Assembly: GCA_937916135.1 (NCBI GenBank)
Contig: CALFTQ010000076.1
Location: forward strand, 1-23,738
DNA length: 23,738 nt
Direction: 5' to 3'
Source of the DNA: an uncultured Verrucomicrobiales bacterium
GTDB taxonomy: Bacteria > Verrucomicrobiota > Verrucomicrobiia > Verrucomicrobiales > Akkermansiaceae
The notes below the pieces were generated by a model, which did not search any database, was not told the origin of the DNA, and worked only from the letters and a program-made list of their open reading frames with translations. Numbering within the stretch: the first letter of the stretch is position 1; every line of letters starts with the position of its first letter. This document shows, piece by piece, positions 15,750-23,451 of this stretch. A program made the position numbers and the translations under genes.

Positions 15750-16403
15750 TTACTTCTCGCAGTAGGAGCGCACGGCAGCGGCGATGCGGGCGGAAACCGC
15801 CTCGGGCTCGCCTTCCTCCGTCACGTCAATCTGCACCACCTTACCCTGGGCGCGGTAGTGCTCCACCACGGGCACGGTGAGGGTCTCGTAGTCCTTGCGG
15901 CGCTTGGCGAAAGCCTCGGGGTTGTCATCGGAGCGCACAATCATGGCGCCGCCGCACTTCGGGCAGATTTCCTCGCCGTTGCGGGTGGTCTCGCCGCAGG
16001 CGGGGCAAGCCTTGCGCTTGAGCATGCGGGCCTCGATAAGCTCGGCAGACACGTTGAGGTACACCACGATATCCACACCCAGGCCCATGGCGCTGAGGTT
16101 GGCATCCAGGGTCTCGGCCTGAGAAACGGTGCGGGGATAGCCATCCAGCAGGCAGCCGCAGTCCTTGTTCTCACCCAGCCACTTGGCCACGATACCGTTC
16201 ACCACTTCATCGGGCACGAACATGGCGGCATCCATGTACTTCTTAGCCTCCAGGCCCAGCTCGGAACCGGCAGCAATCTCAGCACGCAGCAGAGCACCGG
16301 TGCTCAGGGGCTTGAGATCATAGGTCTCAGACAGGAAAGAGGACTGAGTACCCTTGCCGGAAGCAGGGGCGCCTACAAGTACGAATCGCTTGAGCGTTTT
16401 CAT
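15750..16403 (-). CDS. adk: Adenylate kinase with zinc-type LID domain
   Basis: Cytosolic nucleotide kinase interconverting ATP, AMP and ADP; 217 residues, the usual long-form length. P-loop GAPASGKGT (11-19), AMP-site STGALLR (34-40), and the family signature DGYPRT (87-92). The LID carries four cysteines, C133, C136, C147 and C150 (CPACG and CPKCGG), the zinc-binding arrangement of many bacterial enzymes. ATG 16403 is chosen because homology begins at MKTLKRFVLVGAP and a promoter lies just upstream; 14 in-frame codons further upstream would overlap that promoter. Single-gene transcript with its own terminator. In many genomes adk sits in the ribosomal-protein cluster; here it does not. Confidence 0.95.
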   Translation of the reverse strand: MKTLKRFVLVGAPASGKGTQSSFLSETYDLKPLSTGALLRAEIAAGSELGLEAKKYMDAAMFVPDEVVNGIVAKWLGENKDCGCLLDGYPRTVSQAETLDANLSAMGLGVDIVVYLNVSAELIEARMLKRKACPACGETTRNGEEICPKCGGAMIVRSDDNPEAFAKRRKDYETLTVPVVEHYRAQGKVVQIDVTEEGEPEAVSARIAAAVRSYCEK

Positions 16404-16417
16404 AAGTCTTAATTTAG

Positions 16418-16445
16418 AGAATATTTCGGCGGCGTATGCTGCCAA
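16418..16445 (-). promoter_or_regulatory. Promoter of adk
   Basis: On the minus strand: TTGGCA (16440-16445), a 16-bp spacer, and TATTCT (16418-16423), ending 14 bases before ATG 16403. The implied leader is only about 7 bases. Confidence 0.55.
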
Positions 16446-16529
16446 TGCGGGGATTATTATGCCTGTTTCGGCAGGAAAAGCAAGCTTAAATGCGGGGCTG
16501 TCATTTTGTTTTTGGAAAAAGAGCAGGCG

Positions 16530-16564
16530 AAAGCCCCCTTCCCCGATATGGGGAAGGGGGCTTT
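16530..16564 (-). terminator. Terminator hairpin after the acyl-ACP/CoA ligase gene
   Basis: Perfect 15-bp stem, 16530-16544 with 16550-16564, with a 5-nt loop, beginning 22 bases after the stop at 16587. Only a short T-run follows, but the stem is very stable. Confidence 0.8.
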
Positions 16565-16586
16565 AACTCGATGGGGATGAAGCACA

Positions 16587-18758
16587 TCAGGGCATGATAC
16601 CCAGAGCTTCCTCGGCCAGCAGCTTGCAGCCGCGCAGGTCGAGCTTGCCGGTGGGCAGCACGGGGATAGCCTCCACCGGCACCAGGTACTTGGGAGCCCA
16701 GAGGGTGGGCATGCCCTTATCTGCCAGCATGGTGCGGATATCCTGGAGGATTTCGTTTGCCTGGGAGCTCTTCTGGTGCTGAGGCAGTGCGGAGAGCAGC
16801 ACCAGGGCCTCGCCCTTCTGCGGGTCGCTCACGCCGGCGATGGCAATCTGCACACCATCCTCTGCCGTCAGGCCGAAACCTTCAGTCAGGGCAAGCTCCA
16901 CGCCTTCGTGCGGCACCATTTCGCCACCAATCTTGGAGAATCGGGAAAGGCGGCCCCCGAGGGTAATGAAGCCGTTGAGGTCCATCTGTCCGATATCGCC
17001 GGTCTTGAACCAGCCGTCGCGGAAGATTTCCTTGTTCAGCTCAGGGCGGCCGATATAGCCACCGAACACATTGGCGCCCTTGAACCAGATCATGCCGCGC
17101 TCGGTAAGCGGCAGTTCCCTGGAGTCATCATCCACATCGGTGATACGGATGGCAATACCAGGCAGCATGGCGCCGATGCTGGGGCGCACCGTGGCGGGCA
17201 CAAAGAACTTGGAGCCCTTCACACGCTCCGGCTCCGGCATGTTGGCACCGATAACCGGGGAAGTTTCCGTCAGGCCATAGCCCTCCATGGGATACACGCC
17301 GCACTTTTCGATAAACTCCTTCTCCAGGTCAGGCTGGAGCTTCTCGGCGCCCATCACGAAGTAGCGCACACTCTTGAAGGTATCCGCATCGGCCCGGCGC
17401 AGCATGGCGCGGGCGAAGGTGGGCGTGGCGCACACCAGGGTGAGCTTGTAGCGCTTGATGAGCTCGTTGAGGGTGCGGGCATCGGTCGGGTTCGGATAGG
17501 AGCAGACCATGCAACCGGTCATCATGGAAAGCATCATGTTCACCGTCATGCCGAAACTGTGGAAAATGGGCAGACTGGCCAGGAAACGGCAATCCGTCAT
17601 ATCCAGGCGGCAGGCGCACTGGCACACATTGGCCATGAGCATGCGGTGGGTCAGCACCACACCCTTGGGCTCACCGCTGGAGCCGGAGGTGAAGAGAATC
17701 ACCGCTTCATCATTCCCCTTGCGGGCGTCCGTGTCGTACATCTTGCAAAGGATGGAGGCCGGCAGCATCTTGGCCTTCAGCACATTGGTAATAAGGGTGG
17801 ACTTCGGCGTCCGGGTCAGCAAATCCTCTACCAGAATCAGCTGCTCCTCCGGCGGCCATGGGAACTGCGGCAGCTTCTGCATGAACTTGCGTGCGGTGAT
17901 AAAGGTCTTGAGCCCGGCCTGGCGCACCGTGCTGGCAAAGGCCGCAGCAGAGGAGGCATAGTTAATCATGACCGGGGTCACACCGGCGAGCATGCAGCTC
18001 AGCGTGGCAATCACACCACCGGCGCCGGGCGGCAGAATCACGCCGATGCGCTTATCCTCGCGCTTGCGCAGCATCTTCGCCACAGCCATACTCACACCCA
18101 GGGCCTTGAAGTGCGGCAGCGAGGCGTGGGTCATACCATCCACAATCTCAGTCCTGGGGAATTGCTTCAGGGCATGCACCAGGTTCGTGGTCACAGAGGT
18201 ATCCAGCAGCGGCTGGGCTGCAAAAATCTCAGCACCCTTTTCCAGCCAGGCGGCCATCAGGCGCTCGCCGGTCTGCGGGCCGGCGGCCAGTTTCGGCAGA
18301 ATGCAGAACTCCTCGTGCGTGTCAAAATCGGCACAGTCGCGATAAAGGGTCTGCACGGTGTTGCCATAGTGCCCCAGGAACAAAGGCACCGGGGAGATAT
18401 GCAGGCTGCCCACATGGCGCAGGAAGGGAGAGGGCACATCACTGTAGGTACCGCGCCACTTGGCCACCTGCCCCGGCATGAACACCACGCTCAGCCCCTC
18501 GGCCATGCGGGCGCGGATCTGCTCGCGGACAGACAGTGAGGTGGTGTGGCGGAAGTCAAAGTACTCAATCTCCGCATCATGGGATTTGAGGCTGTTCATC
18601 ACCTCCTCCGACGGCGGGAAAGTCGGGTCCACCAGGTAGCACACCTTGCCATCCAGCAATTGATGCAGAGCCTTGACCGCCGCACCGGTGATGCGGTTGG
18701 GCATGTAAAAGGCGGGAGAAACGATGTTCTCTTTTCCGTGTACGATAAGATTTGCCAT
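16587..18758 (-). CDS. Aas-like AMP-forming acyl-ACP/CoA synthetase with decayed acyltransferase half
   Basis: The 723 residues match the length and two-part plan of Aas (2-acylglycerophosphoethanolamine acyltransferase/acyl-ACP synthetase). The C-terminal two thirds are a complete adenylate-forming enzyme: LFTSGSSGEPKGVVLTH (355-371), EGYGLTETSP (492-501), GWFKTGDIG (582-590), RLSRFSKIGGE (603-613), and the catalytic Lys705 in PTGKLD. The first 200 residues occupy the PlsC position. FMPGQVAKWRGTYSD resembles the EGR(I)TTTG block, but no HxxxxD catalytic motif is visible, so acyltransferase activity is doubtful. ATG 18758 is used; a TTG two codons earlier is in frame. It follows the Sel1 gene after 28 bases, so may be cotranscribed. 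Probably activates fatty acids for membrane lipid recycling; this is inferred. Confidence 0.83.
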   Translation of the reverse strand: MANLIVHGKENIVSPAFYMPNRITGAAVKALHQLLDGKVCYLVDPTFPPSEEVMNSLKSHDAEIEYFDFRHTTSLSVREQIRARMAEGLSVVFMPGQVAKWRGTYSDVPSPFLRHVGSLHISPVPLFLGHYGNTVQTLYRDCADFDTHEEFCILPKLAAGPQTGERLMAAWLEKGAEIFAAQPLLDTSVTTNLVHALKQFPRTEIVDGMTHASLPHFKALGVSMAVAKMLRKREDKRIGVILPPGAGGVIATLSCMLAGVTPVMINYASSAAAFASTVRQAGLKTFITARKFMQKLPQFPWPPEEQLILVEDLLTRTPKSTLITNVLKAKMLPASILCKMYDTDARKGNDEAVILFTSGSSGEPKGVVLTHRMLMANVCQCACRLDMTDCRFLASLPIFHSFGMTVNMMLSMMTGCMVCSYPNPTDARTLNELIKRYKLTLVCATPTFARAMLRRADADTFKSVRYFVMGAEKLQPDLEKEFIEKCGVYPMEGYGLTETSPVIGANMPEPERVKGSKFFVPATVRPSIGAMLPGIAIRITDVDDDSRELPLTERGMIWFKGANVFGGYIGRPELNKEIFRDGWFKTGDIGQMDLNGFITLGGRLSRFSKIGGEMVPHEGVELALTEGFGLTAEDGVQIAIAGVSDPQKGEALVLLSALPQHQKSSQANEILQDIRTMLADKGMPTLWAPKYLVPVEAIPVLPTGKLDLRGCKLLAEEALGIMP

Positions 18759-18786
18759 AAACAATTGAATGAAACGAGTTGATTAA

Positions 18787-19305
18787 TCAGTTTGACGGGG
18801 TATAGCCGGCATCCGCCGCAAGCTTCAGCAGGCGGGCAGCCTCTTCTTCGTTCTGCTCCACACCCAGCCCCCGGCGGTAGCACATACCCAGGGTGTATTG
18901 AGCCTCCGGCAGCCCCTGCTCCGCTGCTGTGCGACACCAGCGGAGGAATTCCGCGCGGTTCACCGCCATGCCTTCCCCCAGCACATACTGGCGGGCCAGG
19001 TTGAACTGAGCCACCGCATCACCGCCCTCGGCCTTGGGCAGAAGCGCCTCTGCTTCGGCATTCAGCGCAGGCAGGGGCGCAGGCTCCGGCTCAGGCGCGG
19101 GTTCCGGTGCAGGCTCAGGGGCGGGTTCTTCAGCAGGAGCCGGTGCGGGAGCTTCAGCGGGTTCCGGTTGAGCAGCGGGGGGCGCCGGTTTGGCCATGAG
19201 CTCATCATACCAGCCCTGCGCCACCTCGCGGGCCGGGGCGTACCAGTACACCGTGGCGGCGGCAGCCAGAATCACCAGAGTCAGAATGAATAGAGTTTTC
19301 TTCAT
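18787..19305 (-). CDS. Membrane-anchored Sel1-repeat protein with Pro/Ala/Glu linker
   Basis: 172 residues. N-terminal KK followed by a hydrophobic segment 4-22 is a signal anchor. Residues 38-80 are a low-complexity Pro/Ala/Glu linker (repeated APEP). About 93-167 form two Sel1-type helical repeats (AVAQFNLARQYVLGEG and PEAQYTLGMCYRRGLGV). Sel1 repeats generally mediate protein contacts; the linker would let them reach into the periplasm. Promoter at 19320-19348, and AGAGAGG seven bases before the ATG serves as ribosome-binding site. Divergent from parC, and 28 bases upstream of the ligase gene. Partner unknown. Confidence 0.83.
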   Translation of the reverse strand: MKKTLFILTLVILAAAATVYWYAPAREVAQGWYDELMAKPAPPAAQPEPAEAPAPAPAEEPAPEPAPEPAPEPEPAPLPALNAEAEALLPKAEGGDAVAQFNLARQYVLGEGMAVNRAEFLRWCRTAAEQGLPEAQYTLGMCYRRGLGVEQNEEEAARLLKLAADAGYTPSN

Positions 19306-19319
19306 ACGAAAGCCTCTCT

Positions 19320-19348
19320 ACTCTAACGCCTGAATCTCGCTTTGTCAA
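19320..19348 (-). promoter_or_regulatory. Promoter of the Sel1-repeat gene
   Basis: On the minus strand: TTGACA (19343-19348), a 17-bp spacer, and TAGAGT (19320-19325). The leader contains AGAGAGG before ATG 19305. Confidence 0.7.
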
Positions 19349-19369
19349 TGACATTCACGCGCTTCGTGC

Positions 19370-19398
19370 TTGAAATGACACCCACAGTATGATAGAAT
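19370..19398 (+). promoter_or_regulatory. Promoter of parC
   Basis: TTGAAA (19370-19375), a 17-bp spacer, and TAGAAT (19393-19398), ending 11 bases before ATG 19410. It rules out the in-frame ATG at 19389, which lies inside the promoter. The predicted leader is about 4-5 bases. Confidence 0.75.
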
Positions 19399-19409
19399 CC
19401 CCGCAATCC

Positions 19410-21590
19410 ATGAGCAAAGACATCACACCCGTATACCTGCAGGAAAACCCGAGCCTTATTCAGAAAATGTTCGGAGATTACTATCTGGAATACGCATCGT
19501 ATGTCATTCTGGAACGCGCCGTACCTCATATCATTGATGGACTGAAACCCGTGCAGCGCCGCATTCTGCACTCCATGGAGCGCATGGACGACGGCCGCTA
19601 CAACAAGGTGGCCAACATCGTGGGCGACACCATGAAATACCACCCGCACGGCGATGCCTCCATCGGCAGTGCGCTGGTCACCCTGGGGCAGAAAGGGCTG
19701 CTCATAGACCCGCAGGGCAACTGGGGCAATATCCTCACCGGCGATGCCGCAGCCGCCCCGCGATACATCGAGGCCCGCCTCTCCCAATTTGCCAAAGAGG
19801 TAGTCTACAGCCCGAAAGTGACCGAGTGGAAGCTCAGCTACGACGGCCGCAACAAGGAGCCCGTGGCCCTGCCGGTAAAATTCCCGCTGCTGCTGGCGCA
19901 GGGCGCCCTGGGCATTGCCGTGGGCATGAACTGCCTCATCCTGCCGCACAATTTCAACGAACTCATCGAAGCCGCCATTCACTACCTGCGGGGCGAGGAA
20001 TTCGAGCTTTACCCGGATTTTGCCACCGGTGGCCTGCTGGATGTAAGCGGCTACAATGACGGCACCGGCAACAGCCGCCTGCGCTGCCGCGCCCGGCTGG
20101 ATACCAGCACCAAGAAGCTCATCCGCATCACCGAAATCCCCTACGGCACCACCACGGAATCCCTCATCCAGAGCATCGAGAATGCCATGGAGAAAGGTAA
20201 GCTGAAGGTCGCAAAGATTGAGGACAACACCGCTGCCACGGCTGATATCCTGGTGCACCTGCAAGCCGGGCAGGACGTGGAAAAGACCTGCAACGCCCTC
20301 TATGCTTTCACCGAATGCCAGGTAAGCATCTCGCCCAAGGCGGTGGTCATCGTGGATAAGAAGCCCGTGTTCATGGGCGTGAGCGAGATTCTCAAAATCA
20401 ACGTCGATAACACGAAGGACACCCTGCGCCGCGAGCTGGAAGTGCAGCTGGCGGAGCTCCAGGAAAGCTGGATGCAGGCCAGTCTGGAAAAAATCTTTAT
20501 CGAGAACCGCATCTACAAGGTGCTGGAGGAGAGCGAGAGCTGGGAGCAGTCCCTCACCGAGATTGAGGAGCGCCTGCAACCCTTTGTGCAGGACTTCATC
20601 CGCCCCGTCACGCGGGAAGACGTCATCCGCCTCACCGAAATCCGCATCAAGAAGATTGCCAAGTACGAAATCCACGAGGCGGAAGAACACATCCGCGGGC
20701 TGGAGGACGAAATCGAGCAGTGCCGTAAGAACCTGGCCCAGCTCACCCGATACACCATCCGCTGGTTTGAGAAGCTCCAGAAGAAATACGGAGCCAACTG
20801 GCCGCGCCGCACCGAGCTCACCACCTTCGACACCGTCACCCGCGCCGTGGCCGCCGTGGAGAACGAGACCCTCTACATCGATGAGGAAGGCTTTGCCGGC
20901 TACGGTATCAAGAAGGGAGGCGAAGCCGTGGACAAGTGCTCCACCATGAGCGATATCCTCATCATCGACAACCAGGGGGTGCTCTCCATCCGCCGCGTGC
21001 AGGAGAAGTTCTACGTAGGCAAGAAGCTGCTGCACATCAGCGTGCTGCGCCCCACGGACGACTGGGTGTTCAACATGATATACCGCGATGGCAAGGAGGG
21101 CATCACCTACGCCAAGCGATTCAAGCTGGGCGGCTTCACCCGCGACAAGGAATACCAGCTCACCCAGGGCACCAAGGGCAGCCGCGTGTTCTTCTTCACC
21201 GTTCATAAAACGGAGGAGGAAAGCAGCGCCATGCAGGTGAATGTGTACCTGAAGAACCAGCTGCGCCGCCTGCGCCGCCCCATTCCCTTTGACTTCGGCA
21301 AACTGCGCGTGAAAGGCCGCGGGGTGCTCGGCAATATCGTGACCAAGAACCAGGTGGAGCGCATCTCCCGCATCATGCCCAGCGCAGCCGGAGAGGAAGG
21401 CACCGAGGCCCCCGCCCCGGAGATACCCGCCACGCCGGTGGGCACCCTCAGTGCCCTGCTCGACGGCACCACCGAAGCCCCGCTCGCAGAGCCGCAGCCC
21501 CCCGCACCGGCTGCCGCCCCGCCCGCCCCCACCGATGAGCAACAGGGGCTCGATGACTCCATCCACGAGCAGATGGGCTTCGAGTTCTGA
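19410..21590 (+). CDS. parC: DNA topoisomerase IV subunit A (ParC/GyrA family)
   Basis: Type IIA topoisomerase cleavage subunit, acting with a ParE/GyrB ATPase not in this window. 726 residues. The N-terminus has LKPVQRRILHSM (45-56) and YHPHGD (77-82). The catalytic tyrosine is Tyr119 after Arg118 in DAAAAPRYIEARL, the sequence form of the divergent ParC of Bacteroidetes and relatives. The tower/coiled-coil region covers roughly 330-470. The C-terminal part is shorter than a full GyrA pinwheel (no GyrA-box QRRGGKG), favouring ParC over GyrA. A Pro/Ala-rich tail follows from about 655, ending DDSIHEQMGFEF. Positions equivalent to GyrA Ser83 and Asp87 are Ala83 and Ser87. The start is set by the promoter. 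Confidence 0.9.
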   Translation: MSKDITPVYLQENPSLIQKMFGDYYLEYASYVILERAVPHIIDGLKPVQRRILHSMERMDDGRYNKVANIVGDTMKYHPHGDASIGSALVTLGQKGLLIDPQGNWGNILTGDAAAAPRYIEARLSQFAKEVVYSPKVTEWKLSYDGRNKEPVALPVKFPLLLAQGALGIAVGMNCLILPHNFNELIEAAIHYLRGEEFELYPDFATGGLLDVSGYNDGTGNSRLRCRARLDTSTKKLIRITEIPYGTTTESLIQSIENAMEKGKLKVAKIEDNTAATADILVHLQAGQDVEKTCNALYAFTECQVSISPKAVVIVDKKPVFMGVSEILKINVDNTKDTLRRELEVQLAELQESWMQASLEKIFIENRIYKVLEESESWEQSLTEIEERLQPFVQDFIRPVTREDVIRLTEIRIKKIAKYEIHEAEEHIRGLEDEIEQCRKNLAQLTRYTIRWFEKLQKKYGANWPRRTELTTFDTVTRAVAAVENETLYIDEEGFAGYGIKKGGEAVDKCSTMSDILIIDNQGVLSIRRVQEKFYVGKKLLHISVLRPTDDWVFNMIYRDGKEGITYAKRFKLGGFTRDKEYQLTQGTKGSRVFFFTVHKTEEESSAMQVNVYLKNQLRRLRRPIPFDFGKLRVKGRGVLGNIVTKNQVERISRIMPSAAGEEGTEAPAPEIPATPVGTLSALLDGTTEAPLAEPQPPAPAAAPPAPTDEQQGLDDSIHEQMGFEF

Positions 21591-21658
21591 GCTATCGTCC
21601 CCTGCAGATACCGGACCGCGATTGGAATTACGAATACTGGGGAGCCCCGGCAGAAATC

Positions 21659-22084
21659 GTGCAAAGCAGCAAGAGCGCGGAAAACCCCGGCGAAAAGCAC
21701 ATGCAGGGTGTGTATGCCCGCATTTTCATCGTGCGACCATCCGCCCGGAACCTCAGTAATTTCCGGGCGGCGGGCTTCACCAGCTGCGCACACCCTATGG
21801 GTGAGCTCCTGCGCGAATACGCATTGCCCGGCCCATATCGCTACGGCCACTGGTATGGGCATGGGAGCATGGATTATGTGGAATGCGGCAACGGACTTGT
21901 ACTGGTGCGCGACTACAGCCGCAACAAAGGCGGGCTGATGTCATCCCGCATGGGGTGGGAAAACGTCAGGGAGCATTACCCCCTGCACTTCATCATTCGC
22001 TACCTGTGGGCCTGGACAGGAATCGCCGTTCTCCTTCTCACCCCCATTGCGCTGATTCCCGCGCTTTTTCTCTGCGCCTTTTAG
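21659..22084 (+). CDS. Small membrane protein of unknown function
   Basis: 141 residues from GTG 21659, or 127 from ATG 21701 (MQGVYARIF). Family not recognised. The soluble part contains a Tyr/Gly/His-rich stretch (PYRYGHWYGHGS, about 79-90), and the C-terminus has one strong membrane segment (about 113-139, WAWTGIAVLLL onward). The same frame is open upstream to 21557 and reads protein-like (DRDWNYEYWGAP) but has no ATG/GTG/TTG before 21659. Either a non-standard start is used or the gene has lost its 5' end. Its TAG overlaps the stop of the convergent gene. It begins 68 bases after parC and may be cotranscribed with it. Confidence 0.5.
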   Translation: MQSSKSAENPGEKHMQGVYARIFIVRPSARNLSNFRAAGFTSCAHPMGELLREYALPGPYRYGHWYGHGSMDYVECGNGLVLVRDYSRNKGGLMSSRMGWENVREHYPLHFIIRYLWAWTGIAVLLLTPIALIPALFLCAF

Positions 22085-22512
22085 TCCTCCGTGCACATGC
22101 GGGCCTCGCTGCGGGGGCGCACCAGCGTTTCGCCTTCTGTCAGGCGGAGCAGAATACCTTGCGAACGGGAGAAAATGACCTCTTCCACCTGGTCGGGGAT
22201 GAAGCGTACCGTGCGGCTGACGGTTCCGTTCTCGGAAGGATAAGTGAAACTCACCTGCTGTTCCTTAAAGCGGGCATCGTGCTTGAAGGTGACACTTCCC
22301 TCACTGCCGCGAAGCCCCTGCCCCACAGGGATGAACTGAACCGCCCCGACGTAGAGAATCATGGGGTCCTCCTCATCGCCGATGCACATGAACTCCTGCG
22401 TACGCAGCACGCCGATATCAGTGCTCTGCACTGAAGAATCAGTGGTAAAGGCCACCTGCGATGAACAGGACGCCAGCAACAGACTTATGGAAATGGCGAA
22501 AAGCTTTTTCAT
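22081..22512 (-). CDS. Small lipoprotein of unknown function
   Basis: 143 residues beginning MKKLFAISISLLLASC. Lipobox LLASC with Cys16, so probably a secreted, lipid-anchored envelope protein. The mature part is predicted to be beta-rich (VSFTYPSENGTVSRTVRFIP) with one further Cys-containing segment (FMCIGDEEDPMILYVG) and a C-terminal Cys. No family recognised. The start at 22512 is set by the signal peptide and by the promoter ending 10 bases upstream; an eight-codon upstream extension would overlap the promoter. The stop overlaps the stop of the convergent gene. Confidence 0.75.
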   Translation of the reverse strand: MKKLFAISISLLLASCSSQVAFTTDSSVQSTDIGVLRTQEFMCIGDEEDPMILYVGAVQFIPVGQGLRGSEGSVTFKHDARFKEQQVSFTYPSENGTVSRTVRFIPDQVEEVIFSRSQGILLRLTEGETLVRPRSEARMCTED

Positions 22513-22522
22513 TTCGAGGAGG

Positions 22523-22551
22523 ATTCTACATGGCAAACACTACGCAGTCAA
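22523..22551 (-). promoter_or_regulatory. Promoter of the small lipoprotein gene
   Basis: On the minus strand: TTGACT (22546-22551), a 17-bp spacer, and TAGAAT (22523-22528), ending 10 bases before ATG 22512. No Shine-Dalgarno follows; the leader even contains CCTCCTC, the opposite sense. Near-leaderless start predicted. Confidence 0.7.
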
Positions 22552-22673
22552 GCACAGACACACAAACCCAACGGAACACGTACACCGCCGCCTTCCAGCC
22601 CCGGAGGTGCCGCCTGTGGCAAAGTTCGAAGGTACGGCCAAACGCCTCACGCATCACATCCTGGTAATACGCC

Positions 22674-23348
22674 TCATTCTTCTGCCCCTGCCCAGTCAAC
22701 GAGACTGCCATCCTCAGTCAATATACAGCGAAAGGCGCCCACCTGCACCTTCAGGTACAATCTGTTACCGGGCTGCATCACCCCGGGCTCTATGGAACCA
22801 ATCTGCGTCGGGGTACCATGACCCTTCGTACATAAGAATCGGCGTACCGTGCGGGGCTTACCCTTTCGCGGTGTGATAGTGGCACATACATATTCTTTTC
22901 CATCGACAATCTCTGTATGCAATCGTATATTCAGCCTGCGCACCCGCACCGTGATTGGCTCATGTGCCCGGGGGGAATACAGGTGCACCAGAGCATTTTT
23001 TCCGAGTTGTACATACGGCACCACCTGCCCCATAGAAAACTCCGCACGGATATTTCCATAGCGAATCATCTGTACATCCGTTTCTCGCGAGGGGGAGACA
23101 GGCGCGGCCTCCTCTTGCAATTCCTGTTTCTTGCCATCGGCCGTATGCACTGTTGCCCGATAAAATTGACGGCGAGTGGTCCTGATATGCGGCTTTTTCA
23201 AAGGCTCTGTATATAAACTAAGTTCCACGGCATTTTCGCCCCACGCAAAACTGATACTGTTTACTTGATTCGGTGGAGCTACCCTCGCCTGAGTTTCCCC
23301 GCTCAAGAAACTCAGTATACACAATATAAACAAAAGAAATCTGGACAT
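22674..23348 (-). CDS. Exported protein of unknown function
   Basis: 224 residues with an N-terminal signal peptide (hydrophobic 4-17, likely cut after ETQA near 22). The mature chain is basic and predicted to be mostly beta (FYRATVHTADGKK, NALVHLYSPRAHEPITVRVRR, GNRLYLKVQVGAFRC). It has two cysteines in the C-terminal half besides one in the middle. I see no catalytic motif and do not recognise the family. Two ATGs are adjacent (23351 and 23348). AAAGGAG lies 4 bases before the first and 7 before the second, so 23348 is preferred. Codon use is less GC-rich than in parC or the suf genes. Confidence 0.7.
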   Translation of the reverse strand: MSRFLLFILCILSFLSGETQARVAPPNQVNSISFAWGENAVELSLYTEPLKKPHIRTTRRQFYRATVHTADGKKQELQEEAAPVSPSRETDVQMIRYGNIRAEFSMGQVVPYVQLGKNALVHLYSPRAHEPITVRVRRLNIRLHTEIVDGKEYVCATITPRKGKPRTVRRFLCTKGHGTPTQIGSIEPGVMQPGNRLYLKVQVGAFRCILTEDGSLVDWAGAEE

Positions 23349-23355
23349 CATCTAT

Positions 23356-23397
23356 CTCCTTTACATCAGATAATACTTTCCGGCACCGAATTCGCAA
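23356..23397 (-). promoter_or_regulatory. Promoter and ribosome-binding site of the exported protein gene
   Basis: On the minus strand: TTGCGA (23392-23397), a 16-bp spacer, and TATTAT (23370-23375). A full Shine-Dalgarno AAAGGAG (23356-23362) follows, 7 bases before ATG 23348. This is the clearest ribosome-binding site in the window. Confidence 0.6.
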
Positions 23398-23451
23398 CAA
23401 AAAATTGAGTAGGAGGGGGGATTTTCTAATAAATAAACGTTTGTGGCTAGA

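Noticed and set aside
19389..19409. Upstream ATG at 19389 as the parC start
   Set aside because: It lies within the -10 region of a TTGAAA-17-TAGAAT promoter; homology to ParC begins after ATG 19410.
19323..21566. A 747-codon open frame antisense to parC
   Set aside because: Same composition artefact as the other antisense frames; parC motifs on the plus strand are unambiguous.
22526..22711. 61-codon minus-strand frame between the lipoprotein and exported protein genes
   Set aside because: It overlaps the end of one gene and the whole promoter of the next, with no ribosome-binding site; a membrane-like C-terminus (AAVYVFRWVCVSVLDCVVFAM) is suggestive but not enough.
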